Source of the DNA: Cellvibrionaceae bacterium
GTDB lineage: Bacteria > Pseudomonadota > Gammaproteobacteria > Pseudomonadales > Cellvibrionaceae
DNA: 64,000 bases
Assembly: GCA_021151695.1 (NCBI GenBank)
Contig: JAGKWU010000008.1
Coordinates: 186,001 to 250,000 of the forward strand
Direction: 5' to 3'
Below are positions 55,401 to 63,709 of the stretch, in pieces. The position numbers were made by a program, and so were the translations under genes. Position 1 is the stretch's first letter; every line of letters starts with the position of its first letter. The notes under the pieces are model-generated. The model saw only the letters and a list, made by a program, of their open reading frames with translations, had not been told where the DNA came from and searched no databases.

Positions 55401-56033
55401 GCTTACATCCAGCAAAACCACCCGCACATTCAGGCGCAGACTATATCGCCCTACATATATCCCGAAGCGGCCAAGTATATGGCGCGCGAGCCGGTGAATA
55501 ATAACCGGATTATTTTTGTGGCCGGCTTTGGCCATCCGCCTAATAGCGATGCGGCCAAGTGGTTTGTTAAAGACATATTGCCGTTGATCCAGGCTGCTGC
55601 AGGTCGGGTCGAGTTGTTGCTGATTGGCTCCAACCCATCGCCCGAGGTCAAAGCGCTTGCCAGCGAGCATGTTATAGTGACGGGCTATGTCACTGACGAA
55701 CAATTGCTCGAGTATTACCTGACCGCCAGCGTGGCGGTGGTGCCTTTGCGCTACGGTGCGGGCATTAAAAATAAAGTGATTGAAGCCATGGCCTATGGCA
55801 CGCCACTGGTGACCACACCAGTCGGTGGTCAGGGGTTGTTTGGCTTGGAAGACATAATTCCTATAACAGACGATCCTGCCCTGTTCGCAGATCACGTCTG
55901 CCAATTAATGCGGAGCCAGGAACAGTGGCGCCGTATTTCCAGGGCTGGGGCTCAATTTGTTGAGCAGCGCTTCTCTGAAGGCTCTATGAAAAATACGCTC
56001 AATCAAGCGCTGCAATTATCGGCGGCGGTGTAG
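52428..56033 (+). CDS. Sulfotransferase / coiled-coil / GT2 / GT4 multidomain protein
   Basis: The product has 1201 residues in four parts. Residues 1-270 form a sulfotransferase-like domain with P-loop GMHRSGTSAV and the 3'-phosphate motif IFCIRNPLSVAQSL. Residues 306-389 are six tandem 14-residue coiled-coil repeats; more coil follows to about 450. A GT2 domain starts near 567 (VSVVIPSYGN) with LLNNDTEVTENWL. A GT4 domain occupies about 880-1195, with GIKNKVIEAMAYGTPLVTT near 1112-1130. It probably sulfates and extends the exported glycan. The ATG at 52428 has only a weak GGA upstream. Confidence 0.88.
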   Translation: MKPVAKKKLVIVLGMHRSGTSAVMNALSCLGVQQGDDLLPPGVDNPKGFFEDRDLNLLNIEMLEFIGKQWFSLSLVEDADVDMLIANGYLDKATKLISEKIQSSALFGFKDPRVSKLLKFWKLVFAHLGYEVHYIFCIRNPLSVAQSLQARNKIPLKKGCWLWLSYNLAIAAESQTPLIPLDYDQLMETPAEQIDYLAKALGLTVDPMLQEEFIGGFLDKNLRHAQYTKTDLLASGQCPTPVAEFYELLMDSASMTNGTFSSELSGFFHQHRTELGAEFGFLDASDASVVKYFYETTHAKELAQLVDERTAWAKSLEQSVEERTRWAQDLEQDLERRTAWAKKLEQEVEERTTWAKGLEQQVEERTTWAKGLEQQVEERTAWTKSLERSLNEKEQHLRVLDDELMNVRQREQHARDEGVQLKYALEQSQRQEAETKQRLSSELDQLNAQYQQIINSHSWKITMPLRVAARLLRGEVRLVSNVAKVKLQRLARKAYKSLPVNRRVKDLLASCCYRVAGPMFEGTVHYEMWRRSRSSHLPQVVATGTIAREDIEAALHDLVLPISAKPVVSVVIPSYGNLPVTLTCLLSIARHKPAVDIEVIVVEDHSPDHEIHWLQTVKGLRYEVHPENLGFVRSCNRAVSFAKGEFVYLLNNDTEVTENWLDSLLAVFASHKDCGMVGSKLVYPDGRLQEAGGILWRDGSAWNYGRLQNPDNAEFNYLKEADYCSGASLLIRKSLFEELGLFDERYVPAYCEDSDLAFKVRAAGLKLYYQPASVIVHYEGVSNGTDVHGTGIKAYQLANQKKLFEKWQSVLATHPENAHRVFAARDKTLHKNCVVIIDHYVPQPDRDAGSRTMFAFIQCLLQMGCNVKFWPDNLWFDPVYTPRLQQLGVEVIYGPEYRDGFENWLRSSEGQVSQVMLSRPHIAEGYLSILKKFPDVHVSYYGHDLHFARMQNEAMLTGDKSLMKDAERCLQQELLIWNSVDVVLYPSDEETAYIQQNHPHIQAQTISPYIYPEAAKYMAREPVNNNRIIFVAGFGHPPNSDAAKWFVKDILPLIQAAAGRVELLLIGSNPSPEVKALASEHVIVTGYVTDEQLLEYYLTASVAVVPLRYGAGIKNKVIEAMAYGTPLVTTPVGGQGLFGLEDIIPITDDPALFADHVCQLMRSQEQWRRISRAGAQFVEQRFSEGSMKNTLNQALQLSAAV
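53343..53594 (+). repeat. Six tandem 42-bp repeats encoding a coiled coil
   Basis: Six in-frame 14-residue units (consensus VEERTTWAKGLEQQ) occupy residues 306-389. Units 4 and 5 are nearly identical in DNA; units 1, 2, 3 and 6 have diverged. Two heptads per unit give a continuous helix whose length changes by about 2 nm per repeat. Confidence 0.92.
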
Positions 56034-56043
56034 GTCAAACACA

Positions 56044-57093
56044 ATGCATTTAAATATTCAGAAATTGTCGGGCAAGGTGCGAGCGAGAGCTCCGCTGCGT
56101 TTGGGATTTGCCGGGGGCGGCACCGATGTCTCGCCCTATTCGGATGAGTACGGCGGTTACGTGCTCAATGCCACCATCGATAAATATGCCTATGCCACCC
56201 TCAGCCATTGCGAGTCCGGCGTGGAGTTTGTGGCAGCGGATATTGGTAAGCAATGGCGTGGCGATATCGCGACCGAAGTAGCGCCCACCCAAGGGTTGGA
56301 TCTGCATGCGGGTGTGTACAACCGCATAGTGCGCGAGTTTCTCAATGGCGAAGCCATAGGCGTTTCGCTGATTACTCACAGTGAAGCACCACCGGGTTCC
56401 GGTTTGGGTTCGTCATCCACTATGGTGGTGGCGATGGTGCAGGCGTTTGTGGAATACCTGTCGCTGCCGCTGGGTGAATACGATATTGCCAAGCTGGCCT
56501 ATGAAATTGAGCGCGTTGATCTTAAGCTGGCCGGTGGTAAGCAGGATCAATACGCGGCTGCTTTTGGCGGTTTTAATTTTATGGAGTTTTATCACGATCG
56601 CGTGATAGTGAATCCGCTGCGTATCAAATCAAATCATTTGGCGGAACTTGAATCCTCGCTGGTGTTGTTTTACACCGGTGTTTCGCGTGAGTCGGCCAAT
56701 ATTATCAAAGAGCAAACCAATAACGTGGTTGAGCGCAATGATAAAGCCCTGGCAGCGCTGCAAGCGGTAAAAGCTGAAGCGCAAAAAATGAAAGAGGCCA
56801 TTCTGCAGGGAAATTTTTTCAACCTTGCAGAATCCCTTCGCTCATCCTGGGATGCCAAAAAGAAAATGGCGACCAGTATCAGCAATTCGCAAATCGATAT
56901 TATTTATAACGCTGCTATTGATTCGGGCGCTGTTGCAGGAAAAGTATCCGGTGCTGGTGGTGGTGGTTTTATGATGTTTCTTGTTGATCCCGCAAAACGT
57001 CCCGATGTAATTCGCACACTCAATGCGTTTAACGGACAAGTAATGACCGCTGTTTTTGTTGAGCAAGGTGCTCACTCCTGGAGAGTAGAATGA
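56044..57093 (+). CDS. hddA: D-glycero-alpha-D-manno-heptose-7-phosphate kinase
   Basis: The 349-residue GHMP-family kinase has RAPLRLGFAGGGTDVSPY at the N-terminus, the ATP loop PPGSGLGSSS near residue 115, and VSGAGGGGFMMF near the end. The GGGTDVSPY wording is that of HddA. It phosphorylates C1 of heptose-7-phosphate on the GDP-heptose route. Next to gmhA (overlap ATGA) and hddC, it makes a pathway unit. Confidence 0.88.
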   Translation: MHLNIQKLSGKVRARAPLRLGFAGGGTDVSPYSDEYGGYVLNATIDKYAYATLSHCESGVEFVAADIGKQWRGDIATEVAPTQGLDLHAGVYNRIVREFLNGEAIGVSLITHSEAPPGSGLGSSSTMVVAMVQAFVEYLSLPLGEYDIAKLAYEIERVDLKLAGGKQDQYAAAFGGFNFMEFYHDRVIVNPLRIKSNHLAELESSLVLFYTGVSRESANIIKEQTNNVVERNDKALAALQAVKAEAQKMKEAILQGNFFNLAESLRSSWDAKKKMATSISNSQIDIIYNAAIDSGAVAGKVSGAGGGGFMMFLVDPAKRPDVIRTLNAFNGQVMTAVFVEQGAHSWRVE

Positions 57094-57674
57094 TTGAATT
57101 TATTGAGCGAGAACTCAGCAAGCTGTCCGCCTTGATTGCCGCTATCCAGGCTGACAAACAATTGCTGGCACAAGTCGAGCAAACCGCAACATTAATCGTT
57201 GATACCTTGAACGCTGGTGGCAAAGTATTGCTGGCGGGCAATGGTGGTTCGGCGGCAGATGCGCAACATATTGCGGCAGAATTTGTCAGTCGCTTTCACT
57301 ACGATCGCCCCGGTCTTGCTGCCATTGCATTGACTACAGACACTTCCATTCTCACTGCCATTGGCAATGATTACGGCTATGAGCGTTTATTTGCCCGTCA
57401 GGTGCAGGCGCTAGGTCGCAAAGGCGATGTGTTTATTGGAATCTCCACCTCCGGCAATTCCGGCAACGTGCTCGAAGCGCTGCAAGTTGCGCGCAGCATG
57501 GGTTTGACCACAGTGGGCTTTGCCGGACAAACCGGTGGCAAGATGGTTGAGTCCTGCGATTTATTATTGCGCATGCCCTCCAAAGAAACGCCAAAAATCC
57601 AGGAAGGCCACATTGCTATTGGCCATATTATTTGCGGCCTGGTTGAGGCCACGATTTTTCCGAAAAATTCATGA
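57090..57674 (+). CDS. gmhA: Sedoheptulose-7-phosphate isomerase
   Basis: The 194-residue SIS-domain isomerase has GNGGSAADAQH at residues 50-60, FVSRFHYDRPGLAAIALTTD and ISTSGNSGNV. It converts sedoheptulose-7-phosphate to heptose-7-phosphate, the entry step for bacterial heptose sugars. It overlaps the genes on both sides by four bases. Confidence 0.95.
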   Translation: MIEFIERELSKLSALIAAIQADKQLLAQVEQTATLIVDTLNAGGKVLLAGNGGSAADAQHIAAEFVSRFHYDRPGLAAIALTTDTSILTAIGNDYGYERLFARQVQALGRKGDVFIGISTSGNSGNVLEALQVARSMGLTTVGFAGQTGGKMVESCDLLLRMPSKETPKIQEGHIAIGHIICGLVEATIFPKNS

Positions 57675-58393
57675 TGACCTACGAAGCCATTATTCTTGCG
57701 GGTGGTTTTGGCACCCGCTTGCGCGAAGCTGTCCCCGATTTACCCAAGCCCATGGCGCCTATCGCCGGTCGTCCTTTTCTGGCATGGCAATTAGACTATC
57801 TTATCGCCTCGGGCATAGAGCGTTTTATTCTCTCGGTGGGTTATAAAGCAGAAACTATCTGCGATTATTTTGGTGAGAATTATCAAGGCTGCCCCATAAG
57901 CTATGTGAAAGAAGATGAGCCCCTGGGTACCGGTGGTGCAATACGGTTGGCGTTAGCTTCCGCCACGCAGGAGCGCGTGTTTATTTGCAATGGCGATACC
58001 CTGTGTTCGGGTGACTTTATTGCCTTGCGCGCGCGTAGCAGTCATAGCAGCGATGCCATATCGGTATTGGTAAAGCACGTGGACAACGCCGGCCGCTACG
58101 GCGCTATTCGCTTTGATACTGCCACGCAATTGATCACCCATTTCGGTGAAAAATCTTCCAGCGATGCCGGTTTTATCAATGCAGGTATTTACGATGTGCC
58201 GCGCAATTTGTTTGACGGCGTTGAACTCGCTGCACCTTTCTCGTTTGAATCCAGTGTGCTGCAAGTGCTGGTAGGGCAATCCTTGTATGCCCAGGCTTCG
58301 GGTGATTTCTTTATTGATATAGGTATCAAGGAGGATTATCTAAAAGGCCAAACGGCTATTCCGGCTTTTGTTGCCGATGCTACGTCTCGGTAA
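57671..58393 (+). CDS. hddC: Heptose-1-phosphate guanylyltransferase-like nucleotidyltransferase
   Basis: The 240-residue enzyme has ILAGGFGTRLREAVPDLPKPMAPI, the nucleotidyltransferase loop, and VFICNGDTL for the metal Asp. The length and EDEPLGTGGAI segment fit HddC, which makes GDP-D-glycero-alpha-D-manno-heptose. Similar enzymes activate other sugars, but the neighbours hddA and gmhA support heptose. The start is one of two adjacent ATGs, and it overlaps gmhA. Confidence 0.85.
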   Translation: MMTYEAIILAGGFGTRLREAVPDLPKPMAPIAGRPFLAWQLDYLIASGIERFILSVGYKAETICDYFGENYQGCPISYVKEDEPLGTGGAIRLALASATQERVFICNGDTLCSGDFIALRARSSHSSDAISVLVKHVDNAGRYGAIRFDTATQLITHFGEKSSSDAGFINAGIYDVPRNLFDGVELAAPFSFESSVLQVLVGQSLYAQASGDFFIDIGIKEDYLKGQTAIPAFVADATSR

Positions 58394-58461
58394 GACGTTG
58401 CCCTTTGGTAAAACCTGACACCTCACAAAATAGGAATAATTCCGGCTTTTTTGGACGCACT

Positions 58462-61101
58462 ATGCAGCTGAATCAATTACTCAATCCTCGCAATAATAAT
58501 CTGGATATCTTTCGCCTGTTGGCGGCGCTCATGGTTATCTACGGTCATGCTCCTGCTTTTGCAGTTGCATCTGGCTATTCGGATATTGTTGCGCGCACCT
58601 TGCACATAGATTACTCAGGTTCGCTCGCGGTAAAGTTTTTCTTTATGTTGAGTGGCCTGTTGGTAACGGCGAGTTTGATGGCAAAGCCATTGATGACTGA
58701 TTTTGTCGTCAAGCGTGCGGCGAGAATTTTGCCGGGGTTGTTTGTCTGCCTCTGCGCGACAGTATTTATTGTAGGGCCAGTGTTTACCAGTCAGCCATTT
58801 ATCGCCTACCTCGGCGATTCACAAACCTGGCAATACCTTACTCACAATATAATGTTGTACCAAATTGAGTGGCGATTGCCGGGTGTTTTTGACGATAGCA
58901 AATATGGCATCAACGGCTCCATATGGACCTTGCCCTTGGAAGTTTGCTGCTATTTATTTCTTGCGGCATTTTATTTTGTAGGCTTGTGGCGCTACCAATG
59001 GCTGAGCAATATCAGCCTGCTGGCTATAGTGGTGCTTTCCTTCTTTTTCCCGGAAAAATTAATACCGCTATTTGCCAACAATACAGAGTCTCACCTGCTG
59101 CCCGGATGTTTTGCGCTGGGTGCACTTTTTGCGGTTAACCAACAATTTATTCTGGTGAATGTGCGCGGCGCTGTGGCGTTGGGTTTATTGACATTGCTCT
59201 TGTGGTCGACACCCGCCAAGGCGCTGTTGTTTTACGGCTTCTTTTTTTACACCTGTCTCTATGTGTCATCGTTGCGTTTTGTGGTTGATCGTCTGAAGTT
59301 ACCGGCAGATCCATCGTACGGTGTGTATATCTACGGTTTTGTTATCCAGCAAGTATTCGGACATCTATTCCCCAATCGCGGTGTGGTTTTTAATCAGCTT
59401 GTATCTTCAGTGACGGCTCTGGGACTGGGTTTCCTATCTTGGTATTACGTGGAAAAGCCAGCGATTCAGGCTGCCAAAAAATTGCTGGCGATTAAGGATA
59501 CCTGGCTGGCCAATCCGCAACAGGCAAATCTTTCGTCTTTATCGTTTTCCAATTTATTGGCGGCTGATTCGATCGCCTCAGGTGCGGCGCTCAATCCCTC
59601 GCGCAGTGATGTGTGGCGTAAGCAGGCAATGGCCGTTGCGGCTTTTGTCGCTATCGCCTGGCTGATGCATTTCATCGCCTTGTATTTTATTTTTCCCGGT
59701 TACTATCGCCCGCTGTCCTTCCAGCATTCGGATTTTTATATACCGGCGTCCTTCGCTTATTCGCTGAGTAATAATACGACTTTTATGGGCTTGTTGGCTT
59801 GGCCGCGCCCGCTGTTTATGTGGTATTACAAGTTCAGCGGATTTTTTGGGCACGCGGGTAGCGTTGCCTGGGTTGTGCTCATCGTATTTTTAAACTGTGT
59901 TGTGACGGCGTTTTTGATGCGTCGGCTGTTGGGGCTCAAACTGGATTTACGCTTCGCTGCCTGGTTTGCGCTCTACGCATTCATTTTGTTTACCCAGCCT
60001 TATTTCTATACCTTCTATTCACAAGATATAGGTTCGCAACTGTCCTATTTGCTGCTGGCTATAGGTGTGGCTGGTGTGCTCGCATTAAAAGACAGGCATC
60101 CGGCACTGATGTTTATCTGGATGCTATCGTGTTCCGCTACGGCTTTTTTGATAAAGGAAACCTATATTTTAGGTTTCGGCCTGTTGGCCTTCTGCTGGTT
60201 TATCCTCTATTTCAAAGAGAACAAATTAAAAGCATTTGCACCGGGTTGCGGCATAGTGCTTGGTGCTGCGTTGAGTGTGCTGGTTAGCATGCTGACGAAA
60301 TCCATTTTTGTGAATTTGAACGCGCGCCAGGGCAGTGATTATGAAATTCATCTGAATGTTGTGACTGTTATTAAAGAGTTGTTGCATTACGCAGGTGAGG
60401 GCATAACGCCGATTTTGCTGGTAGCCTTAATTCTGATCGGTGTGCAGTTATACCGTTCGCAGCGCCAATACTTTATGTATTTTTTACTCTTCGTCGGTTT
60501 TACCTTTGCAGCTTGGCTACCCAATGCAGTATTGCCGAATCACCATTATCGCGGTTACTCCTTTAATGGTTTGTATCTGTGTTTTGCCAGCATATTTTTT
60601 ATTGCAAAGCTTGCACAGGATAAAGGCCATTTCACCAAAGGCCTGTGGGTTATTGTGGCGTTAGTGGTGTTGAGTCCCCTATCCAGCATTAAGGCCTATA
60701 AAGGTACGCACAATTCCTGGGTGTTGGCGCAAGAGGAAATTCAGACCAATATGTTGGCTGGTTTTACCAAGGCGGGGCACCAGCTTTGCACGCAAGATAA
60801 AACGAAAAATGTATTGGTGACAGGCATCACTGCACCCTTCCATCCCTTTGCGTTTCCTGAATCTATCCGTTCTTTCCCATGCGGAGACAAAGCGCATTAT
60901 TTGTTTGTGGTGAGCCCTGAGTTTTACACCAAGCGTGTGGGGCAAACGATGGATTTGGTGACCTACCTGGCGGCGGATACTGATAGGGGATCTGTGGAAT
61001 ACGATCAGGAGTGGCGTTTTGATGAGAAAGGAAAATTAGTTGATATTATTCCCAAGGCTAATACCCAACCGCAATCTGCAATGGACACTTCTCCCCAATA
61101 A
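58462..61101 (+). CDS. Acyltransferase-3 family membrane protein with a second membrane domain
   Basis: The 879-residue polytopic protein has an acyltransferase-3 (OafA-like) half: NNLDIFRLLAALMVIYGHA with the active-site-like H29, then FFMLSGLLVT and about ten helices, to residue 345. A loop leads into a second set of about ten helices (residues 395-770) and a soluble C-terminus. The second half resembles polytopic glycosyltransferases (GT-C style) in layout, but I cannot assign it. The protein would acetylate or otherwise modify the polysaccharide. The ATG at 58462 is preferred to a TTG at 58405. Confidence 0.8.
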   Translation: MQLNQLLNPRNNNLDIFRLLAALMVIYGHAPAFAVASGYSDIVARTLHIDYSGSLAVKFFFMLSGLLVTASLMAKPLMTDFVVKRAARILPGLFVCLCATVFIVGPVFTSQPFIAYLGDSQTWQYLTHNIMLYQIEWRLPGVFDDSKYGINGSIWTLPLEVCCYLFLAAFYFVGLWRYQWLSNISLLAIVVLSFFFPEKLIPLFANNTESHLLPGCFALGALFAVNQQFILVNVRGAVALGLLTLLLWSTPAKALLFYGFFFYTCLYVSSLRFVVDRLKLPADPSYGVYIYGFVIQQVFGHLFPNRGVVFNQLVSSVTALGLGFLSWYYVEKPAIQAAKKLLAIKDTWLANPQQANLSSLSFSNLLAADSIASGAALNPSRSDVWRKQAMAVAAFVAIAWLMHFIALYFIFPGYYRPLSFQHSDFYIPASFAYSLSNNTTFMGLLAWPRPLFMWYYKFSGFFGHAGSVAWVVLIVFLNCVVTAFLMRRLLGLKLDLRFAAWFALYAFILFTQPYFYTFYSQDIGSQLSYLLLAIGVAGVLALKDRHPALMFIWMLSCSATAFLIKETYILGFGLLAFCWFILYFKENKLKAFAPGCGIVLGAALSVLVSMLTKSIFVNLNARQGSDYEIHLNVVTVIKELLHYAGEGITPILLVALILIGVQLYRSQRQYFMYFLLFVGFTFAAWLPNAVLPNHHYRGYSFNGLYLCFASIFFIAKLAQDKGHFTKGLWVIVALVVLSPLSSIKAYKGTHNSWVLAQEEIQTNMLAGFTKAGHQLCTQDKTKNVLVTGITAPFHPFAFPESIRSFPCGDKAHYLFVVSPEFYTKRVGQTMDLVTYLAADTDRGSVEYDQEWRFDEKGKLVDIIPKANTQPQSAMDTSPQ

Positions 61102-61104
61102 TAT

Positions 61105-61419
61105 TTAATGCGGGTTGGCTTCGCGCCGACCCGCCACTGCTTGCACAATTTTCGCAACTGCCAGCACCGATGTCAGCGATTTTAAAATACGTGCACCAAG
61201 CAATACAGTGGCAACTTCTGCAATCACTTTTGCGCCAGATTGATGGGTGAGGAAACGCATGGTCATGCTACGCGGATAATGGGGATGCATATCTTCCGCT
61301 TGCAAGTGCTGGATCAGCAATTGGCGCTGAGCTTGTAATTGTGCACGCAATTGGTTGCGGCGGAGATCAAGGTTTTCCATATCATTGCCTGTGTTTGTCA
61401 TCACTGGTTTTTTAATCAA
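61105..61419 (-). CDS. Small YqjK-like membrane-associated protein
   Basis: The 104-residue protein has an N-terminal Gln/Arg/Leu-rich helix (RRNQLRAQLQAQRQ) and a C-terminal hydrophobic helix (AEVATVLLGARILKSLTSVLAVAKIVQAV). This resembles YqjK-type partners of YqjD/YqjE but I do not recognise the family for certain. It overlaps the upstream gene by four bases. A GC-rich 10-bp hairpin (61110-61134) sits at the end of the gene, opposite the convergent acyltransferase gene. Confidence 0.6.
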   Translation of the reverse strand: MIKKPVMTNTGNDMENLDLRRNQLRAQLQAQRQLLIQHLQAEDMHPHYPRSMTMRFLTHQSGAKVIAEVATVLLGARILKSLTSVLAVAKIVQAVAGRREANPH

Positions 61420-61847
61420 AGTCTGCTTTTGATCAGGGTAAGGTCGGCTGCCAATTCTTCGCGGGTAGCGGCAAAGGTGCGGCTGCTAAGTGCCAATAGG
61501 TGTTTAATACGTTGCCATATCCATAAAAGTGCCAAACTGTAAATGATTGGCAAGGTTATCAATACGTGAATGCGATATGCCGTATCCCAACTCAGCGCAA
61601 CGGCGAGCAAGCTCAACGAAAGTAGTAGGCAAATGGCGCCTATTAGCGCTGCAAAGACAAATGCTAATAACTGGCTAAGTCGATTTTTTTCCTCCTCCCA
61701 TTCCACCTGAATCAATTGGCTGTGCAAAGCTGCTTGCGCTGAGATAGCACTGCCTGCAGAGCGCAGCAATTTTAATAAGTCGAGCGCGCTGCGCATAAAC
61801 GATTCACCTTGATAGTGGGGCGATTGCGCCGCAAATAATTTTTCCAC
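61416..61847 (-). CDS. YqjE-like membrane protein (phage holin superfamily 3_6)
   Basis: The 143-residue protein has two transmembrane helices in the middle (LLAFVFAALIGAICLLLSLSLLAVAL and HVLITLPIIYSLALLWIW) between charged ends. This matches the holin-3/YqjE pattern. The start is GTG at 61847, supported by AGAGG seven bases upstream on the minus strand. It lies between a DUF883 gene and the YqjK-like gene, as in the E. coli yqjD-yqjE-yqjK run. Confidence 0.8.
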   Translation of the reverse strand: MEKLFAAQSPHYQGESFMRSALDLLKLLRSAGSAISAQAALHSQLIQVEWEEEKNRLSQLLAFVFAALIGAICLLLSLSLLAVALSWDTAYRIHVLITLPIIYSLALLWIWQRIKHLLALSSRTFAATREELAADLTLIKSRL

Positions 61848-61946
61848 AGTTCAACCTCTATCTGATTGCCCCATCTGATTGGCAAAATGCGAACAAAAAA
61901 ATTATTAAATATGGCGGCCATTCTTGATGGCCGCCACTACAAATAC

Positions 61947-62315
61947 CTAGTTGCGGCGGGCCAGAATGTAACCCAGTAGAAAACCTATAGCTGCACTGGC
62001 ACCAACAGCATTCCAGGGTTTTTCATGCACGTAGTTATCTGTGTAGGTGATGGTATCGCGTGCTTGTTGACTGATGGTGTTGCTCACCTCTACAGCTTTC
62101 ACTTTGGCGACAGCGATACGCTCAGCAATTTTTGCTTTGGCTGCCTCCAGCTCTGCACCAGTCAGGGATGTGGTGGATTTAAATAAGGTCTCTATATCCG
62201 CCAGAAAGTTATGAAATTCCTGAGAGAGTGCAGAAGGTGTTTTTGGTGGCTGCAGCGCTTGCTGTGGTTGAGATGAATGCTGGGGCTGGTTCTGTGTACT
62301 CGAAATACCGGTCAT
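61947..62315 (-). CDS. DUF883 family protein (YqjD/ElaB-like)
   Basis: The 122-residue product has a Gln/Pro-rich N-terminus, a central helix with LEAAKAKIAERIA, and the C-terminal signature YVHEKPWNAVGASAAIGFLLGYILARRN, which is typical of DUF883. These proteins anchor by the C-terminal helix and, in E. coli, bind ribosomes in stationary phase. It heads the minus-strand trio. Confidence 0.93.
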   Translation of the reverse strand: MTGISSTQNQPQHSSQPQQALQPPKTPSALSQEFHNFLADIETLFKSTTSLTGAELEAAKAKIAERIAVAKVKAVEVSNTISQQARDTITYTDNYVHEKPWNAVGASAAIGFLLGYILARRN

Positions 62316-62669
62316 GATTCGACTCCTGCCATTGCGAAATAAAAAAAGGAAATAAAAAATGTCGCATTTGCGACCTCTTCAGACGAGTTTGGTTTGTGTA
62401 GAAAACCCGTCATTACGAGTTGACGATAGGCGTGCACCTGCGCAAAGTCTGTGCGCAACCGCACTCATATTTTTGTTAACTTATTCGCTGAAGCAGAAGG
62501 TTTTTTGCTGCACATCGACACTGATTTAATTTGCAGTTAGTGGCTTTATGTAAATTTAACCGGTGTGCCAGCGCACAGACCATTTTACCTAACGGCGCCT
62601 ACTGTGAATTAACATCGAATAAAAATTTATTTTTTTTCGATGAATTTTCATCAAGTGGAGGAAAGAGAA
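62316..62669. other. Divergent gap between the DUF883 gene and the BON gene
   Basis: The 354 bases must hold two promoters. A perfect 10-base inverted pair, GTCTGTGCGC at 62447-62456 and GCGCACAGAC at 62571-62580, spans the middle. A GTCGCA/TGCGAC hairpin lies at 62361-62374. I see no ORF with a start signal. Confidence 0.45.
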
Positions 62670-63479
62670 ATGAATCATAAAATGAAAATGTTGGGTGTGT
62701 TAGCACTGGGAGTCTTACCACTGCTGGCTAATCAAAATGTATTTGCAGACGCTAAACAGGATTTGGTTGAGGCGCGCCAGGAAACCCAAATCTGGACAAC
62801 CTATGCGCTCAATCCTTACCTGCGTGCCAGCGATTTAAAAGTCGGTGTGCATGATGGTAAAGCGACCTTGAGTGGTAAAGTAGAAGATGATGTCAGCAAA
62901 GAGCTGGCAAAGGAAATTGCGCTCGGTGTGAGCGGCGTTAAAAGTGTCGATAACCAAATCGTTGTAGCAGAAGATTACAAGCCAAACGTTGAGCGTGGTT
63001 ATCGCGAGATGGTGGACGATGTTTCAATTAGTACCGCCGTACGGTCTCGCTTGGTATGGAGCAAGCATTCCTATAAAGATGCAAAAGTGGATACAAAAGA
63101 CGGTCGTGTAGTGTTAACTGGCTCAGTTAATAGCCTGGAGGCAAAGGATTTTGCTGGCAAGCTCGCACGCAATACGCGCGGCGTTACTTCGGTAGACAAT
63201 CAGCTTAAGGTCGACGCTAAATCAACTGGTGATTCGGTGAAGATAGCCGCGCGCGATACGGAGCAGGCGGTAGCTGATACGTGGATCACTACAAAAGTAA
63301 AATCGAATTTTTTATATTCGAACAACGTCAGTGCTGGTGATATTAATGTGAATACCAGTGGTGGCAATGTAGTGCTTAAAGGAAAAGTCGGCAGCGGTGC
63401 CGAGCGCGCATTAGCGGTTGAAATTGCGCAAAATGTTCGCGGTGTTAAACAGGTAGATGCCTCTGGATTAACCTTTTGA
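62670..63479 (+). CDS. Periplasmic protein with three BON domains
   Basis: The 269-residue exported protein has a signal peptide cut near NVFA at about residue 26. Three BON repeats follow, each ending in GV-x-(S/Q)-VDN(Q/A): about residues 40-105, 115-185 and 200-268. BON domains bind phospholipid and occur in OsmY-like envelope stress proteins. The ATG at 62670 follows GGAGG; an upstream ATG at 62640 is in frame but less likely. A terminator follows at 63508. Confidence 0.92.
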   Translation: MNHKMKMLGVLALGVLPLLANQNVFADAKQDLVEARQETQIWTTYALNPYLRASDLKVGVHDGKATLSGKVEDDVSKELAKEIALGVSGVKSVDNQIVVAEDYKPNVERGYREMVDDVSISTAVRSRLVWSKHSYKDAKVDTKDGRVVLTGSVNSLEAKDFAGKLARNTRGVTSVDNQLKVDAKSTGDSVKIAARDTEQAVADTWITTKVKSNFLYSNNVSAGDINVNTSGGNVVLKGKVGSGAERALAVEIAQNVRGVKQVDASGLTF

Positions 63480-63507
63480 TCATTTGTTGGTGTAAGGAAG
63501 TTTGTAT

Positions 63508-63536
63508 AAGCCGCCCTGTATTGGGCGGCTTTTTTA
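63508..63536 (+). terminator. Intrinsic terminator after the BON gene
   Basis: AAGCCGCCC and GGGCGGCTT pair across TGTATT and are followed by a T-run ending at 63535. Confidence 0.92.
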
Positions 63537-63709
63537 TAACTAAAACGGGCATCTGTGTTTTATCGTTTTTAGAAAAAATGTAATTTTTTACCGTTTCATA
63601 TGGGTTAGATAGCGCACTGAATAAGAGCCTGCGATCGGTGATTATGATAGCAGGCCCGCTGTGCTTTTTTGTGGCGGCTGAAGGGAAAACGAAACGAGGG
63701 CATAGAATC

